This document shows, one piece after another, positions 15,922 to 24,215 of a stretch of DNA of 33,661 bases. The notes beneath the pieces were generated by a model, which did no database searches, had not been told where the DNA came from, and saw only the letters and a program-made list of their open reading frames with translations. The stretch spans positions 1-33,661 of the forward strand of contig JAGXGZ010000095.1 of the NCBI GenBank assembly GCA_024636495.1, written 5' to 3'. The stretch is from Roseobacter sp. (GTDB taxonomy: Bacteria; Pseudomonadota; Alphaproteobacteria; Rhodobacterales; Rhodobacteraceae). The position numbers were made by a program, and so were the translations under genes. Each line of letters starts with the position of its first letter. Position 1 is the stretch's first letter.

Positions 15922-16674
15922 ATGAAGATCATCGCGTGCTATTCCAACAAGGGTGGGGTAGGCAAGACGGCTGTATCGGTCAACCTTGCCTATGCTTTTG
16001 CTGCTGCTGGAAAGCGAACACTGTTGTGCGATCTCGACCCGCAGGGGGCATCTAGCTTTTACTTCCGGGTCAAACCCTCGAAAAAGCTGACCGAGGCGGC
16101 TTTTTTCGAAGACGTTGGGAAATTCACCAAGGCGATCCGCGGCAGCGACTATGACAATCTCGACATTCTGCCTGCAAACCTTGGCTTTCGAGATTTCGAC
16201 GTGTTTCTGTCGCGCATGCGGAACAATCGCTCGCGCCTGAAGAAGGCGCTCAAGGGCGTGAAAGCCGATTATGATGTGATCCTTTTGGATTGTCCGCCGA
16301 ACATCTCAGTTCTGTCGGAAAACATTTTCCGATCTGCCGATGCAATCATGGTGCCAGTGATCCCGACCACCCTGTCGCAACGCACATTCGATCAACTGGT
16401 GGAATTCTTCAAGGAACAGGACCTTCCATTGAAAAAGTTACACGGGTTCTTTTCGATGGTGCAGTCTGTAAAGGCGCTGCACGGTGCGACCATCGCCGAG
16501 ATGACAGACCGCTACGGCAAACGTTTCATGAAGGCACAGATTCCTTTCGCGTCGGATGTCGAACGGATGGGGCTGTTGCGTGCCCCAGTGATGGCCACGA
16601 CACCGATCAGCGCTGCCAGCAAGGCTTATCAGGCGCTATATCTGGAAACGGAAAAGCGGGTGATGGCCCGATGA
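15922..16674 (+). CDS. Orphan ParA/Soj-family ATPase
   Basis: 250 aa from ATG 15922, four bases after the CHAD stop, with AAGGGG just upstream. The deviant Walker A motif SNKGGVGKTAVSVNLA (residues 8-23) with its signature lysine, the switch I/Walker A-prime LLCDLDPQGASS, and Walker B VILLDCPPNISVL are all intact. No N-terminal DNA-binding extension is present, as in chromosomal or cargo-positioning ParA proteins. No parB gene is near, and this is not a plasmid origin region. ParA proteins of this kind form gradients on the nucleoid to position cargo such as carboxysomes or chemoreceptor arrays. Being locked between CHAD and CYTH genes, polyphosphate is the likely cargo; this is inference. 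Its TGA overlaps the CYTH start as ATGA. Confidence 0.9.
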   Translation: MKIIACYSNKGGVGKTAVSVNLAYAFAAAGKRTLLCDLDPQGASSFYFRVKPSKKLTEAAFFEDVGKFTKAIRGSDYDNLDILPANLGFRDFDVFLSRMRNNRSRLKKALKGVKADYDVILLDCPPNISVLSENIFRSADAIMVPVIPTTLSQRTFDQLVEFFKEQDLPLKKLHGFFSMVQSVKALHGATIAEMTDRYGKRFMKAQIPFASDVERMGLLRAPVMATTPISAASKAYQALYLETEKRVMAR

Positions 16675-17156
16675 CCGCTGCACCGGTCGAGATTGAGCGC
16701 AAGTTCCGGGTGCATGAACTGCCCCCGCTGAAAGGGCTGACGGCTGTTGATGTGCTTCAAGGCTATTTAACCCGAACTACAGATTCCGTCGAACTGCGGC
16801 TGAGACAAAGCGGCGATGCATACTTCATGACGCTGAAGTCCGACGGTGGGCTAGAGCGATTGGAATACGAAACTGCCATCGATCAAACCCAGTTCAAGAC
16901 GTTTTGGCCTGCCACGCACGGCAGCCGGGTAGAGAAAACTCGCCACATCGGCCAGTTGCCAGGCGGAGAGATTTTTGAGCTGGATGTATTTGCGGGCACA
17001 CTGTTGGGATTGACGCTGGTAGAGGTCGAATTTGGCTCGATCGACAATGCCCTATCCTTCACACCGCCGGACTGGTTTGGGACTGAAGTTACAAGCGACA
17101 AGCGTTTCAAGAATAAGTCTCTCGCGCGGTTGGCGCACTGGCAAGAACCAGGTTAA
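16671..17156 (+). CDS. CYTH-domain triphosphatase (triphosphate tunnel metalloenzyme)
   Basis: 161 aa, start overlapping the ParA stop (ATGA at 16671-16674). The CYTH signature EIERKF is at residues 7-12. The other tunnel residues are visible: ELRLRQ, TLKSD, LERLEYE, EKTRH, FELDVF, LVEVEF and the closing SDKRFKNKSLA. The length is the usual one for single-domain bacterial CYTH enzymes. These enzymes hydrolyse inorganic triphosphate or nucleoside triphosphates with Mg or Mn. With all catalytic residues present it should be active, and it may trim polyphosphate or clear tripolyphosphate near granules. The exact substrate is inferred from the neighbouring CHAD gene. Confidence 0.87.
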   Translation: MTAAPVEIERKFRVHELPPLKGLTAVDVLQGYLTRTTDSVELRLRQSGDAYFMTLKSDGGLERLEYETAIDQTQFKTFWPATHGSRVEKTRHIGQLPGGEIFELDVFAGTLLGLTLVEVEFGSIDNALSFTPPDWFGTEVTSDKRFKNKSLARLAHWQEPG

Positions 17157-17415
17157 AGACGGTCTGTGTTGATGTGTAATTCAAGTTGACCTATTTTTCC
17201 AATCTGTGCTGACTTATGTAGCTTGGGGATCACCTGAGAAAAAGTGGGCGGGATTACTCCCAAAAAACCAGCTTTATCCGCCGTGCAGCAACAGTCCATC
17301 TGGGCTGCTTGTGTTGTCCCGGCTAGAAACTTTCACCCCAAAATTCAATCATTGTGTCCAGCAGCAGTTCAGCGCTTCACGAACGGATGCCTGGCAACCC
17401 GCATCCGGCAAGGAA
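17157..17415. other. Intergenic region between CYTH and phoA
   Basis: No gene is recognised. At 17186-17200 the sequence TTGACCTATTTTTCC resembles the inverted-repeat end of the MITE-like elements at 24.8 and 26.7 kb, but no partner repeat is found downstream, so it could be a half-element or chance. Confidence 0.35.
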
Positions 17416-17455
17416 CTCTCGTTAAACTGTCATAAAAAGTCTGCAAAACTGTCAT
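17416..17455 (+). promoter_or_regulatory. Pho box: four 7-mers in 11-bp register upstream of phoA
   Basis: CTGTCAT occurs exactly at 17427-17433 and 17449-17455. The 7-mers at 17416-17422 (CTCTCGT, 5 of 7 matching) and 17438-17444 (AGTCTGC, weak) sit in the same 11-bp register, separated by AT-only spacers TAAA, AAAA and AAAA. This is the PhoB binding pattern (7-bp direct repeats with 4-bp AT spacers). It lies 46 bp before the alkaline phosphatase start, as expected for activation under phosphate limitation. Confidence 0.85.
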
Positions 17456-17500
17456 GTACTCAGGCTAATCGATCCCAATCGAAGTCCTCAGGAGTCTTTC

Positions 17501-19003
17501 ATGACACGTACCCTTCTCTCCGGCGTCGCGGCACTTGCTCTCGTCGCACCCGCCTTTGCCCAGACCACCATTGCCCAGGCCAATGACCCTTGGTTCACCG
17601 CCGCTCAGGAGACCATCGCCGCGCATATGGCCACCCAGCCCAACACCAAGCGCGCTAAGAATGTTATCCTGTTCACCGGTGATGGCAACGGCGTCGGCAC
17701 CAACTATGCCATCCGCATGTTCGAAGGTCAGATGAACGGCGGCACCGGTGACGATTTCGTCCAGCCGCACGAGGCCTTCCCGAACTCCGCCCTGGTCAAG
17801 ACCTACACAACCAACGGCCAGACCGCGGATTCCGCGCCCACCGCTTCGGCGATGAACACGGGTGTGAAGTCCAAGAACACCATGATCAACGTGTCTGACG
17901 CTGTTTCCGTCAGCGATTGCGCCGGCATGTCCGGCCATGAACTGACCACCTTTGCCGAGATTGTCTCGGACATGGGGAAATCCGTCGGTGTGATCTCTAC
18001 CGCGCGTCTGACACATGCCACGCCTGCGGCCGTCTATTCCAAAACCGTGAACCGCAACTGGGAAGACAACACTTTTGTCCCCGCAGACTGCACCAATCAG
18101 GAAGACATCGCAGCCCAGTTGATCGCCGCCATGAAGGCCGGCACGATCGACGTGGCGATGGGCGGCGGCCGCCGTCACTTCATCACCGAAGATGTGACTG
18201 ATGCCGAAGGCAAGACCGGCAAGCGCACCGACGGGCGCAATCTGGTCGAAGAGGCGCAGGCCATCGGCGCCCAGTACGTCCAGACCGAAGAAGAATTCCT
18301 CGCCCTGACTACCGCTGGTTCAAACGCGCCGATCCTCGGCCTTTTTGAACCCAGCCACATGCTGTACGAGGAAGACCGCACCGGAGAGCCATCGCTGGCC
18401 GAGATGACCGAAGCGGCGATCAAGACGCTGTCCGGCAACGACGAAGGCTTCTATCTTTCGATCGAGGCGGGCCGCATCGACCACGCCAACCATGACGGCA
18501 ACCTGCACCGCGTTCTGATGGACGGCGTTGCGTTCAACGAAGCGATCCGCAAAGCGCTGGAGATGACCAACGCCGAAGAGACCTTGATCATTGTCACCGC
18601 CGACCATGAACATGCCATCGCCTTCAACGGCTATTGCGGCCGCGGATCGTCTATCACTGGTCTCTGCATGGACATCAACGACAATGGCATGATGAACACC
18701 GGGGTGCCGCTGACGGGCTCCGACGGCAAGCCTTTCACCGTTGCAGGGTATCTGAATGGTGCGGGATCGGTGCTGATCGAACAGGCGGACGGCACTTATT
18801 CCGGATCACGCCCCGACCTGACCGAAGATACAGCGAAAGATCCCGATTATCTGCAGCAGGCGCTTATCCCAATGGAGTCTGAAACCCATTCGGGTGAGGA
18901 TGTCGCGGTTTTTGCACAGGGCCCCTGGGCTCATCTGTTCAACGGCGTGATCGAGCAGAACGTGATTTTCCACGTGATGCATCAGGCCGTAACCGCCGAA
19001 TAA
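17501..19003 (+). CDS. phoA: Secreted alkaline phosphatase (PhoA family)
   Basis: 500 aa; AGGAG precedes ATG 17501. A signal peptide (MTRTLLSGVAALALVAPAFA, then QTT) sends it to the periplasm. Metal and catalytic motifs of PhoA are in order: the metal Asp in TGDGNGVGT (residues 59-67), the nucleophile Ser in TADSAPTASAM, the metal ligands IEAGRIDHANHDGN and VTADHEH, and the last metal His in ETHSGEDV. The enzyme cleaves phosphate monoesters using two Zn and one Mg per site. Four Cys occur (SDCAG, ADCT, YCG, LCM), so disulfides are likely. The Pho box upstream makes it a PhoB-activated gene. It is followed by a hairpin and by an ABC unit that may be metal-related. Length and motifs are intact. 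Confidence 0.93.
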   Translation: MTRTLLSGVAALALVAPAFAQTTIAQANDPWFTAAQETIAAHMATQPNTKRAKNVILFTGDGNGVGTNYAIRMFEGQMNGGTGDDFVQPHEAFPNSALVKTYTTNGQTADSAPTASAMNTGVKSKNTMINVSDAVSVSDCAGMSGHELTTFAEIVSDMGKSVGVISTARLTHATPAAVYSKTVNRNWEDNTFVPADCTNQEDIAAQLIAAMKAGTIDVAMGGGRRHFITEDVTDAEGKTGKRTDGRNLVEEAQAIGAQYVQTEEEFLALTTAGSNAPILGLFEPSHMLYEEDRTGEPSLAEMTEAAIKTLSGNDEGFYLSIEAGRIDHANHDGNLHRVLMDGVAFNEAIRKALEMTNAEETLIIVTADHEHAIAFNGYCGRGSSITGLCMDINDNGMMNTGVPLTGSDGKPFTVAGYLNGAGSVLIEQADGTYSGSRPDLTEDTAKDPDYLQQALIPMESETHSGEDVAVFAQGPWAHLFNGVIEQNVIFHVMHQAVTAE

Positions 19004-19023
19004 TCCCGGCACACGAGGCTTTG

Positions 19024-19048
19024 AACCGGGCCGCGCGTCGGCCCGGTT
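19024..19048 (+). terminator. Hairpin after phoA
   Basis: A perfect 9-bp stem AACCGGGCC / GGCCCGGTT with a seven-base loop, 21 bp after the phoA stop. The T-tract is short (TTT), so termination may be partial and the following three genes could be reached by read-through from the Pho promoter. Confidence 0.6.
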
Positions 19049-19102
19049 TCCCGTTCCACCAAATTCGACTACGTTGATGCGCACGCAGCCCGGAGCCGCC
19101 CG

Positions 19103-19531
19103 ATGAACCGACGCACCCTTTTGACCTCATTCGCCGCAACCTTGACCTTGCCACGTGACTTGCTCGCCGCAGAAACCGGCGTGATCAAGATGCGCGATCT
19201 CTACAACAAGGATATGAGCTTTTCCGACATCGCTCTGGCGAACAAAGCAGGAAAGATCACGGTCTCGGGCTTCATGGCACCACCGCTCAAGGCTGAATCG
19301 GACTTTTTCGTATTGACCAAACAGCCGATGGCGGTCTGCCCGTTCTGCGAACCCGGCACCACTTGGCCGCGCGACATCCTTGCCATCTATACCCGCCGCG
19401 TGGTCGATCAGATTCCGTTCAACGTGCCAATTCTGGTGACAGGCCTGCTGGAGTTGGGGGACTACACCGATCCCGATCTTGGCTTTTACTCGCGCGTCCG
19501 CATCAGCGGTGCCACTTATGCCCGCGCCTGA
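19103..19531 (+). CDS. Exported CPFC-motif (DUF3299-like) protein
   Basis: 142 aa from ATG 19103. The N-terminus MNRRTLLTSFAATLTLP has an RR pair and hydrophobic stretch, compatible with a Tat or Sec signal. The mature part carries ITVSGFMAPPL and PMAVCPFCEPG; a Phe-Met-hydrophobic-Pro then Cys-x-x-Cys arrangement is seen in DUF3299-like proteins. The Cys pair could bind metal or be redox active. The ABC ATPase gene overlaps its last 14 bp, so the three genes to 21534 form an operon. Family assignment is from motif memory and moderate. Confidence 0.6.
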   Translation: MNRRTLLTSFAATLTLPRDLLAAETGVIKMRDLYNKDMSFSDIALANKAGKITVSGFMAPPLKAESDFFVLTKQPMAVCPFCEPGTTWPRDILAIYTRRVVDQIPFNVPILVTGLLELGDYTDPDLGFYSRVRISGATYARA

Positions 19532-20219
19532 TCCAGTGACGGGGCTGCCGCTCTCCCTGCGCGACGTTATGGTCGCGGCTCCCTCTGGCCGGGTTCTGCT
19601 GAATGTGCCGGCCATTGATCTGGCCGCAGGCGCGACGCTGGCCGTCCGGGGTGCCTCGGGCGCTGGAAAATCAACGCTGCTGCACGTTTTGGCCGGGCTT
19701 CGCCCTGTCAACCGGGGCCAGGTGCTCTGGGGAAAGACTGACATCGCATCCCTTTCGGACACTCAGGCCAGCGATTTCCGCCGCCGCTACATTGGCCAGA
19801 TCTTTCAGGATTTTTTGCTATTCGACGAGGTTTCCGCGCTTGAAAATGCCGCCGTGGCGCGGCTCTTTTCCCCGAAAGCTGAGCGTGCGGCCATTCTGGA
19901 GCGGGCAGCTGATGCGCTGCTGTCGCTGGGGCTTGACCCGCAGGACCCGCGTCGGGCGACGACCTATTCCGGCGGGGAAAGACAGCGCATCGCCGTAGCC
20001 CGGGCGCTGGCGCAACGCCCCGCCGTGTTGCTGGCCGATGAACCGACAGCCAGCCTCGATCGTGCCGCGGCGGACAGGCTGATCAGCGACCTGCTGGCGG
20101 CGGCACGCGACCACGGCATTGGACTGATCTGTGTCACCCACGACGATGCCCTGGCCACGCGGCTCGACCGGGTTCTGACCCTGACAGATGGTGTGACGGA
20201 GCGGGCGCATGCTGTCTGA
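19518..20219 (+). CDS. ABC exporter-type ATPase (LolD/MacB-like)
   Basis: 233 aa from ATG 19518, overlapping the upstream gene by 14 bp. Walker A RGASGAGKSTLL near residue 43, Q-loop IFQDFLLFDEV, signature YSGGERQRIAVARAL, Walker B VLLADEPTASLD, and switch His CVTHDD. The short length without TOBE domain and the ADEPTASLD Walker B are typical of the LolD/MacB/FtsE group, which works with FtsX-like permeases. The next gene, overlapping by 11 bp, encodes exactly such a permease. Confidence 0.86.
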   Translation: MPAPDPVTGLPLSLRDVMVAAPSGRVLLNVPAIDLAAGATLAVRGASGAGKSTLLHVLAGLRPVNRGQVLWGKTDIASLSDTQASDFRRRYIGQIFQDFLLFDEVSALENAAVARLFSPKAERAAILERAADALLSLGLDPQDPRRATTYSGGERQRIAVARALAQRPAVLLADEPTASLDRAAADRLISDLLAAARDHGIGLICVTHDDALATRLDRVLTLTDGVTERAHAV

Positions 20220-21534
20220 TCTGTGGATGTCGCTGCCGAATGCGGCGCAGGATCTTATCCTGCTGATCGGGCTGCTGGCGCCGTCTGGGCTGATCGCGCT
20301 GTGGGTGCTGCATGGACTGGCGCCGCGTGCGCTGACGCAGGCCATGCTGCGCCGTTATGCACCGGTCAATCTGGTGTTTGTCGGCTTGGTGGCGATCTCT
20401 GTCGCATTGGGGGTGGGTCTGATCTCGCAGGAACGCGCCCTGCGGCAGGGCAGCGCCCGCGCCGCGGATAAGTTCGACTTGATCGTCACTGCGCCAGGGT
20501 CCGAAGTGACCGCAATGCTCGCCGCAGTCTACCTGCAACCCAGTGACCTGCCGCTGCTGACCGGCGCGCAATATGACGAAATTGTCGGAGCCGAAGGCGT
20601 GGCGCTGGCCGCCCCGCTGGCCTTTGGCGATAGTTGGCAGGGGCATCCCGTGGTTGGCACCACCGCCGATTTTGTCACCCACCTGTCAGACGGAGCCCTG
20701 ACCGGCCGGATGTTTGCCGCGCATCAGGAAGCGGTGGCAGGCGCGCTGGCCCCCGTCGCCATCGGCGACCACGTTTCGCCGGCTCATGGTGCTATCGAAA
20801 TCGACGGGGCCGATGAGGACGACCACAACTCCCACGGCATCGAATACGAGATTGTCGGCAAGCTTCCCCCGACCGGCAGCCCATGGGACCGCGCCATCCT
20901 CGTCCCGGTCGAGGTGGTGTGGGAGTTGCACAGCCTCGCAAACGGTCACGACGCCGCGACAGCTGAGCAGATCGGCCCGCCGTTTTCACCAGAGCATTTC
21001 CCGGGCACGCCAGCAGTTGTGGTCAAGGCTGATCAGATCTTTCAAACATACGCGCTCCGCACGGAATTTTCCCGCGCCGATATGATGGCGTTTTTCCCCG
21101 GTGCCGTGCTGAGCCAGTTGCACGGGTTGGCCCGGGAGGTGCGAGAGGCGATGTCGCTGCTCACCTTGGTTTGCCAGGTCCTTGTGGCGGTTGCGATCCT
21201 TTCGGGTTTGATTCTGATCACCCGGCTCTTTGCGCGCAATCTGGCGGTTTTGCGCGCGCTGGGGGCAGGGCGGCGCTTTCTTCTGGCGGTCGTCTGGGGG
21301 TATGCGGCAGCTCTGCTGAGTTTTGGCACATTGCTCGGCCTTGGTCTGGGGATCGGCGCGTCTGCCTGGATGTCGCGGGTTCTAACCGCGCGCAGCGCCG
21401 TGCAGATCAGCGCAACCCCGGGCTGGACCGAACTTCACCTCACGGCAGGTTTTCTGACGCTGGCGCTGATCTGCGCGCTGTTACCAGGGCTGCTGGCATC
21501 ATGTCGGTCTCCCCTGACGGATATTCGCGGATAA
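20209..21534 (+). CDS. FtsX/MacB-like ABC permease with His/Asp-rich loop
   Basis: 441 aa from ATG 20209. Hydrophobic segments near residues 17-38 and 50-70, then a large periplasmic domain of about 250 residues, then three segments near the end (VLVAVAILSGLILITRLF; FLLAVVWGYAAALLSFGTLL; LTLALICALLPGLLA). This is the FtsX/MacB/LolC layout. The periplasmic domain contains an acidic, His-bearing loop (ADEDDHNSHGIEYEI) that could bind a divalent metal. Together with the CPFC protein and the Zn-dependent PhoA upstream, a role in metal delivery is possible; lipoprotein or peptide export is the alternative. Confidence 0.8.
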   Translation: MLSDLWMSLPNAAQDLILLIGLLAPSGLIALWVLHGLAPRALTQAMLRRYAPVNLVFVGLVAISVALGVGLISQERALRQGSARAADKFDLIVTAPGSEVTAMLAAVYLQPSDLPLLTGAQYDEIVGAEGVALAAPLAFGDSWQGHPVVGTTADFVTHLSDGALTGRMFAAHQEAVAGALAPVAIGDHVSPAHGAIEIDGADEDDHNSHGIEYEIVGKLPPTGSPWDRAILVPVEVVWELHSLANGHDAATAEQIGPPFSPEHFPGTPAVVVKADQIFQTYALRTEFSRADMMAFFPGAVLSQLHGLAREVREAMSLLTLVCQVLVAVAILSGLILITRLFARNLAVLRALGAGRRFLLAVVWGYAAALLSFGTLLGLGLGIGASAWMSRVLTARSAVQISATPGWTELHLTAGFLTLALICALLPGLLASCRSPLTDIRG

Positions 21535-21747
21535 ATCGATCAAAAATGGCCTTTATCATGCTCAGACAATTGACCGTGATGCTTTGCATTTGCGGCGAAA
21601 GTCCGTTTGGAAGTCGGATGCGACGGCTTCGTGATACAATGGTGGAAGGCAGCTTCGTGCCGGATGTGGTCAGGGTCGATGGGTTTTGGTTGACTGCTTT
21701 CTACAGAATCCAAAAAAAAATGAAAATTGATGGGCTTAATCTATAGT

Positions 21748-22914
21748 TCACGAAAGCGGCAAACGACGTTCTGCCATTGTCACATACCAACTGCAGCCTG
21801 CGGGCATTGCCTCATCGTTGAACTCATAGGACGGATTATGAAGGTCCGCGCTGTCGCCGTTACCAATGAAAAGATAAGCGCCGGGCCTTTCCAACAACAT
21901 CTCTGAAAAATCCTCACCGGCCATTATCGGATCCAGATCACGGTGCGCTACGCCACAAACAGCCTCGGCTACCTCGGCTGCCAGATCCGCTTGCTGCTCG
22001 TGGTTGACCAGCGGGGGTGGCCCCGACATATGGATGACTTCTGCCACGGCACCATACCCAAGGGCAGTTGCGGTCGCCAACGCGTCGATACGCGCACGCA
22101 CCTGTTGCTGAACTTCCGGGTCAAACGTCCGAACAGTGCCAAGTAATTTTGCGGAGTCAGGGATGACATTATAGGTGGCGGTTTCGGTGCGAAATCCGCA
22201 GACCGACACGACCACTTTATCCATCGGATCTATGTTCCGCGATACGATGGATTGCAGCGCGACAACGATCTGTGCTGCGACCAGTGTCGTATCGACTCCC
22301 TTGTGTGGCATCGCGCCGTGCCCCCCTGTGCCGCGCACGGTAACCTCGAACTTATCCGGCGAAGCCATCTGCGGACCTGTGCGCACGGCAAATTCGCCAA
22401 CCGACATCCCAGGCATATTGTGCATCCCGTAGATTTCTTGAATGGCCCAACGGTCCATTAAGCCTGCCTCGATCATTGCACGTGCGCCGCCGCCGCCCTC
22501 TTCGGCTGGCTGGAAGACTAAGACGACCCTTCCGTCAAAGTTGCGTGTCTCAGCCAAGTATTTCGCCGCTCCCAAGAGCATTGAAGTATGTCCATCGTGG
22601 CCGCAAGCATGCATCCTATCTGGAATAGTCGAGGCGTGCGGCAGGCTGGTCGCCTCTTGGATCGGCAACGCATCCATATCCGCACGAAACCCGATGGTCT
22701 TGTCCGCGGATCCGGTTTTGCCGTTGATAAGACCAACCACGCCCGTGCCCCCAAAGCCGGTTATCACTTCGTCACAGCCAAATTCTTCCAGTTTCGATGC
22801 AACAAACGCTGCGGTCCGATGCTCCTCGAAGCGTAATTCCGGGTGGGCATGGATATCGCGTCGCCATGCGGAAATTTCCGGCAGCATTTCGGCGAAGCGA
22901 TTTAAAACAGGCAT
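21748..22914 (-). CDS. M20D amidohydrolase (hippurate hydrolase/aminoacylase-like)
   Basis: 388 aa; GGAGAAAACTG precedes the ATG at 22914. Family motifs: RRDIHAHPELRFEEHRTA near the N-terminus, GFRADMDALPIQE, the metal ligand MHACGHDGHTSMLLG, FQPAEEGGGGARAMIEAG, the dimerisation domain with GTGGHGAMPHKGVD, and the C-terminal MAGEDFSEML. All metal ligands (Cys/His in HACGHDGH, Glu pair, His) are present. It would be a cytoplasmic enzyme hydrolysing N-acyl amino acids or similar amides. It is the last of three minus-strand genes, but 180 bp separates it from the MBL-fold gene, so it may have its own promoter. Confidence 0.9.
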   Translation of the reverse strand: MPVLNRFAEMLPEISAWRRDIHAHPELRFEEHRTAAFVASKLEEFGCDEVITGFGGTGVVGLINGKTGSADKTIGFRADMDALPIQEATSLPHASTIPDRMHACGHDGHTSMLLGAAKYLAETRNFDGRVVLVFQPAEEGGGGARAMIEAGLMDRWAIQEIYGMHNMPGMSVGEFAVRTGPQMASPDKFEVTVRGTGGHGAMPHKGVDTTLVAAQIVVALQSIVSRNIDPMDKVVVSVCGFRTETATYNVIPDSAKLLGTVRTFDPEVQQQVRARIDALATATALGYGAVAEVIHMSGPPPLVNHEQQADLAAEVAEAVCGVAHRDLDPIMAGEDFSEMLLERPGAYLFIGNGDSADLHNPSYEFNDEAMPAGCSWYVTMAERRLPLS

Positions 22915-23094
22915 CAGTTTTCTCCAAGCAGGTCCACACCCAGCCTGCGTCGAGAACCCAGCACAGGCAAGAGACCACTGTCGTTAAGTCCGTTCAAACT
23001 CATCCCGAATTCAAACAGTTCACAGCGTTTTAGCTGGAAATGACGCGATAGGTCGCCAAGCACCGATGTTTCTAGGCGTTAGCCCCTGTGCGCT

Positions 23095-24099
23095 TCACTC
23101 CTGCCCACCTGCTGAGTCAACGCCGAAATATTCGCCCGGTTCAAGTGCCCGAAAGAGGTTCTTGTCGATCCCAGCAGATGCTAGGCTGGCGTGCAGATGA
23201 TCTCTCGGGTCGTTGCGGGCCTCATTGGTAAGCTGAAATGTGCCCCAGTGCATGCCGATGGCCTTGTGTGCCCCTACATCCTGGAAGATGCGCACGGATT
23301 CGTGCGGAGCAACATGCTGGTGGGCCATGAACCAGCGCGGCTCATAAGCGCCAATCGGAATGATCGCCACGTCGGGCCTGCCGTAGCGGGCACGTATCTC
23401 TTGGAACACTGCCCCGTCGCCATAGCCTGTATCACCGGCAAACCAGACTTGTGCCGCCGGACAGCTGAGCCAGAACCCGCTCCATAAAGCCATGCGCCGA
23501 TCCCGAAGGCCACGGGCTGACCAGTGATTTGCAGGCGTCAACGTCACGGTGAGCTGCGATGAAATCTCGATGGTATCGTGCCAGTCGCCGGTCTGGATAT
23601 TCGCGTTGCGCAGAGATTTCTGCACGATTGCATCATTGCCGTACGGCATGATCATCAGCGGGTCGTGCTTGGCCTTCAATCGCTTAAGCGTTGCAAGGTC
23701 GAGGTGATCATAGTGATTGTGGCTGAGCAGGACCGCGTCGATTTCCGGCAGGGCCTCAAATGGTATTCCCGGCGCAGTGACGCGTTTGGGCCCCATGAAG
23801 CTCACAGGGCTCACACGCTCCGACCAGACTGGATCGGTCAGGATGTTCAGACCGGCGATCTGTATCAGCAGCGTGGCGTGGCCAACCATCGTAAATCTGG
23901 GGAGAGCGCTGCGGGTCGGTGGGACATGCTGGGTCACGGGGACCGAACGTGGCCATTTCGCGCGCCCGCCTTCGCGCCGCCACCTCAACAAGGCGCGTAA
24001 TGACTTGTCCGGTGATGGCTGACCGGGCGAGAAGAACCGCACGCCATCATAGTTACAGCTGGCGGGGCCTTCGTAGTAACGGTTTCGGATGGCTTTCAA
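23095..24099 (-). CDS. Metallo-beta-lactamase-fold hydrolase (NAPE-PLD/UlaG-like)
   Basis: 334 aa from a TTG at 24099 with GGAG eight bases upstream; no ATG fits as well. Motifs: MVGHATLLIQIAGLNILTDP (the N-terminal strand pair of this subgroup), LLSHNHYDHLDL (HxHxDH), NHWSARG, WFAGDTGYGDG, MHWGTFQLTNE. These are the metal ligands and typical spacing of the N-acyl-phosphatidylethanolamine phospholipase D-like MBL proteins. No signal peptide. The natural substrate in bacteria is mostly unknown; a phosphodiesterase acting on lipid head groups is the family reference. It may be co-transcribed with the cupin gene upstream (117 bp gap). Confidence 0.82.
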   Translation of the reverse strand: MKAIRNRYYEGPASCNYDGVRFFSPGQPSPDKSLRALLRWRREGGRAKWPRSVPVTQHVPPTRSALPRFTMVGHATLLIQIAGLNILTDPVWSERVSPVSFMGPKRVTAPGIPFEALPEIDAVLLSHNHYDHLDLATLKRLKAKHDPLMIMPYGNDAIVQKSLRNANIQTGDWHDTIEISSQLTVTLTPANHWSARGLRDRRMALWSGFWLSCPAAQVWFAGDTGYGDGAVFQEIRARYGRPDVAIIPIGAYEPRWFMAHQHVAPHESVRIFQDVGAHKAIGMHWGTFQLTNEARNDPRDHLHASLASAGIDKNLFRALEPGEYFGVDSAGGQE

Positions 24100-24215
24100 T
24101 CTTGCGCTCCAAATTTATCGTGGTGCCGCCCGCATCAGGCTTTTGCAGGTGGGGTGTGGATGTAGTCGCGCGCGGGGCGTCAGTCGTTTGCCTCGGGGGG
24201 GGCAGAAACTCAACT

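Noticed and set aside
15922..16674. ParA gene as a sign of a plasmid partition or replication region
   Set aside because: No parB, rep gene or iterons; the gene is locked between CHAD and CYTH genes.
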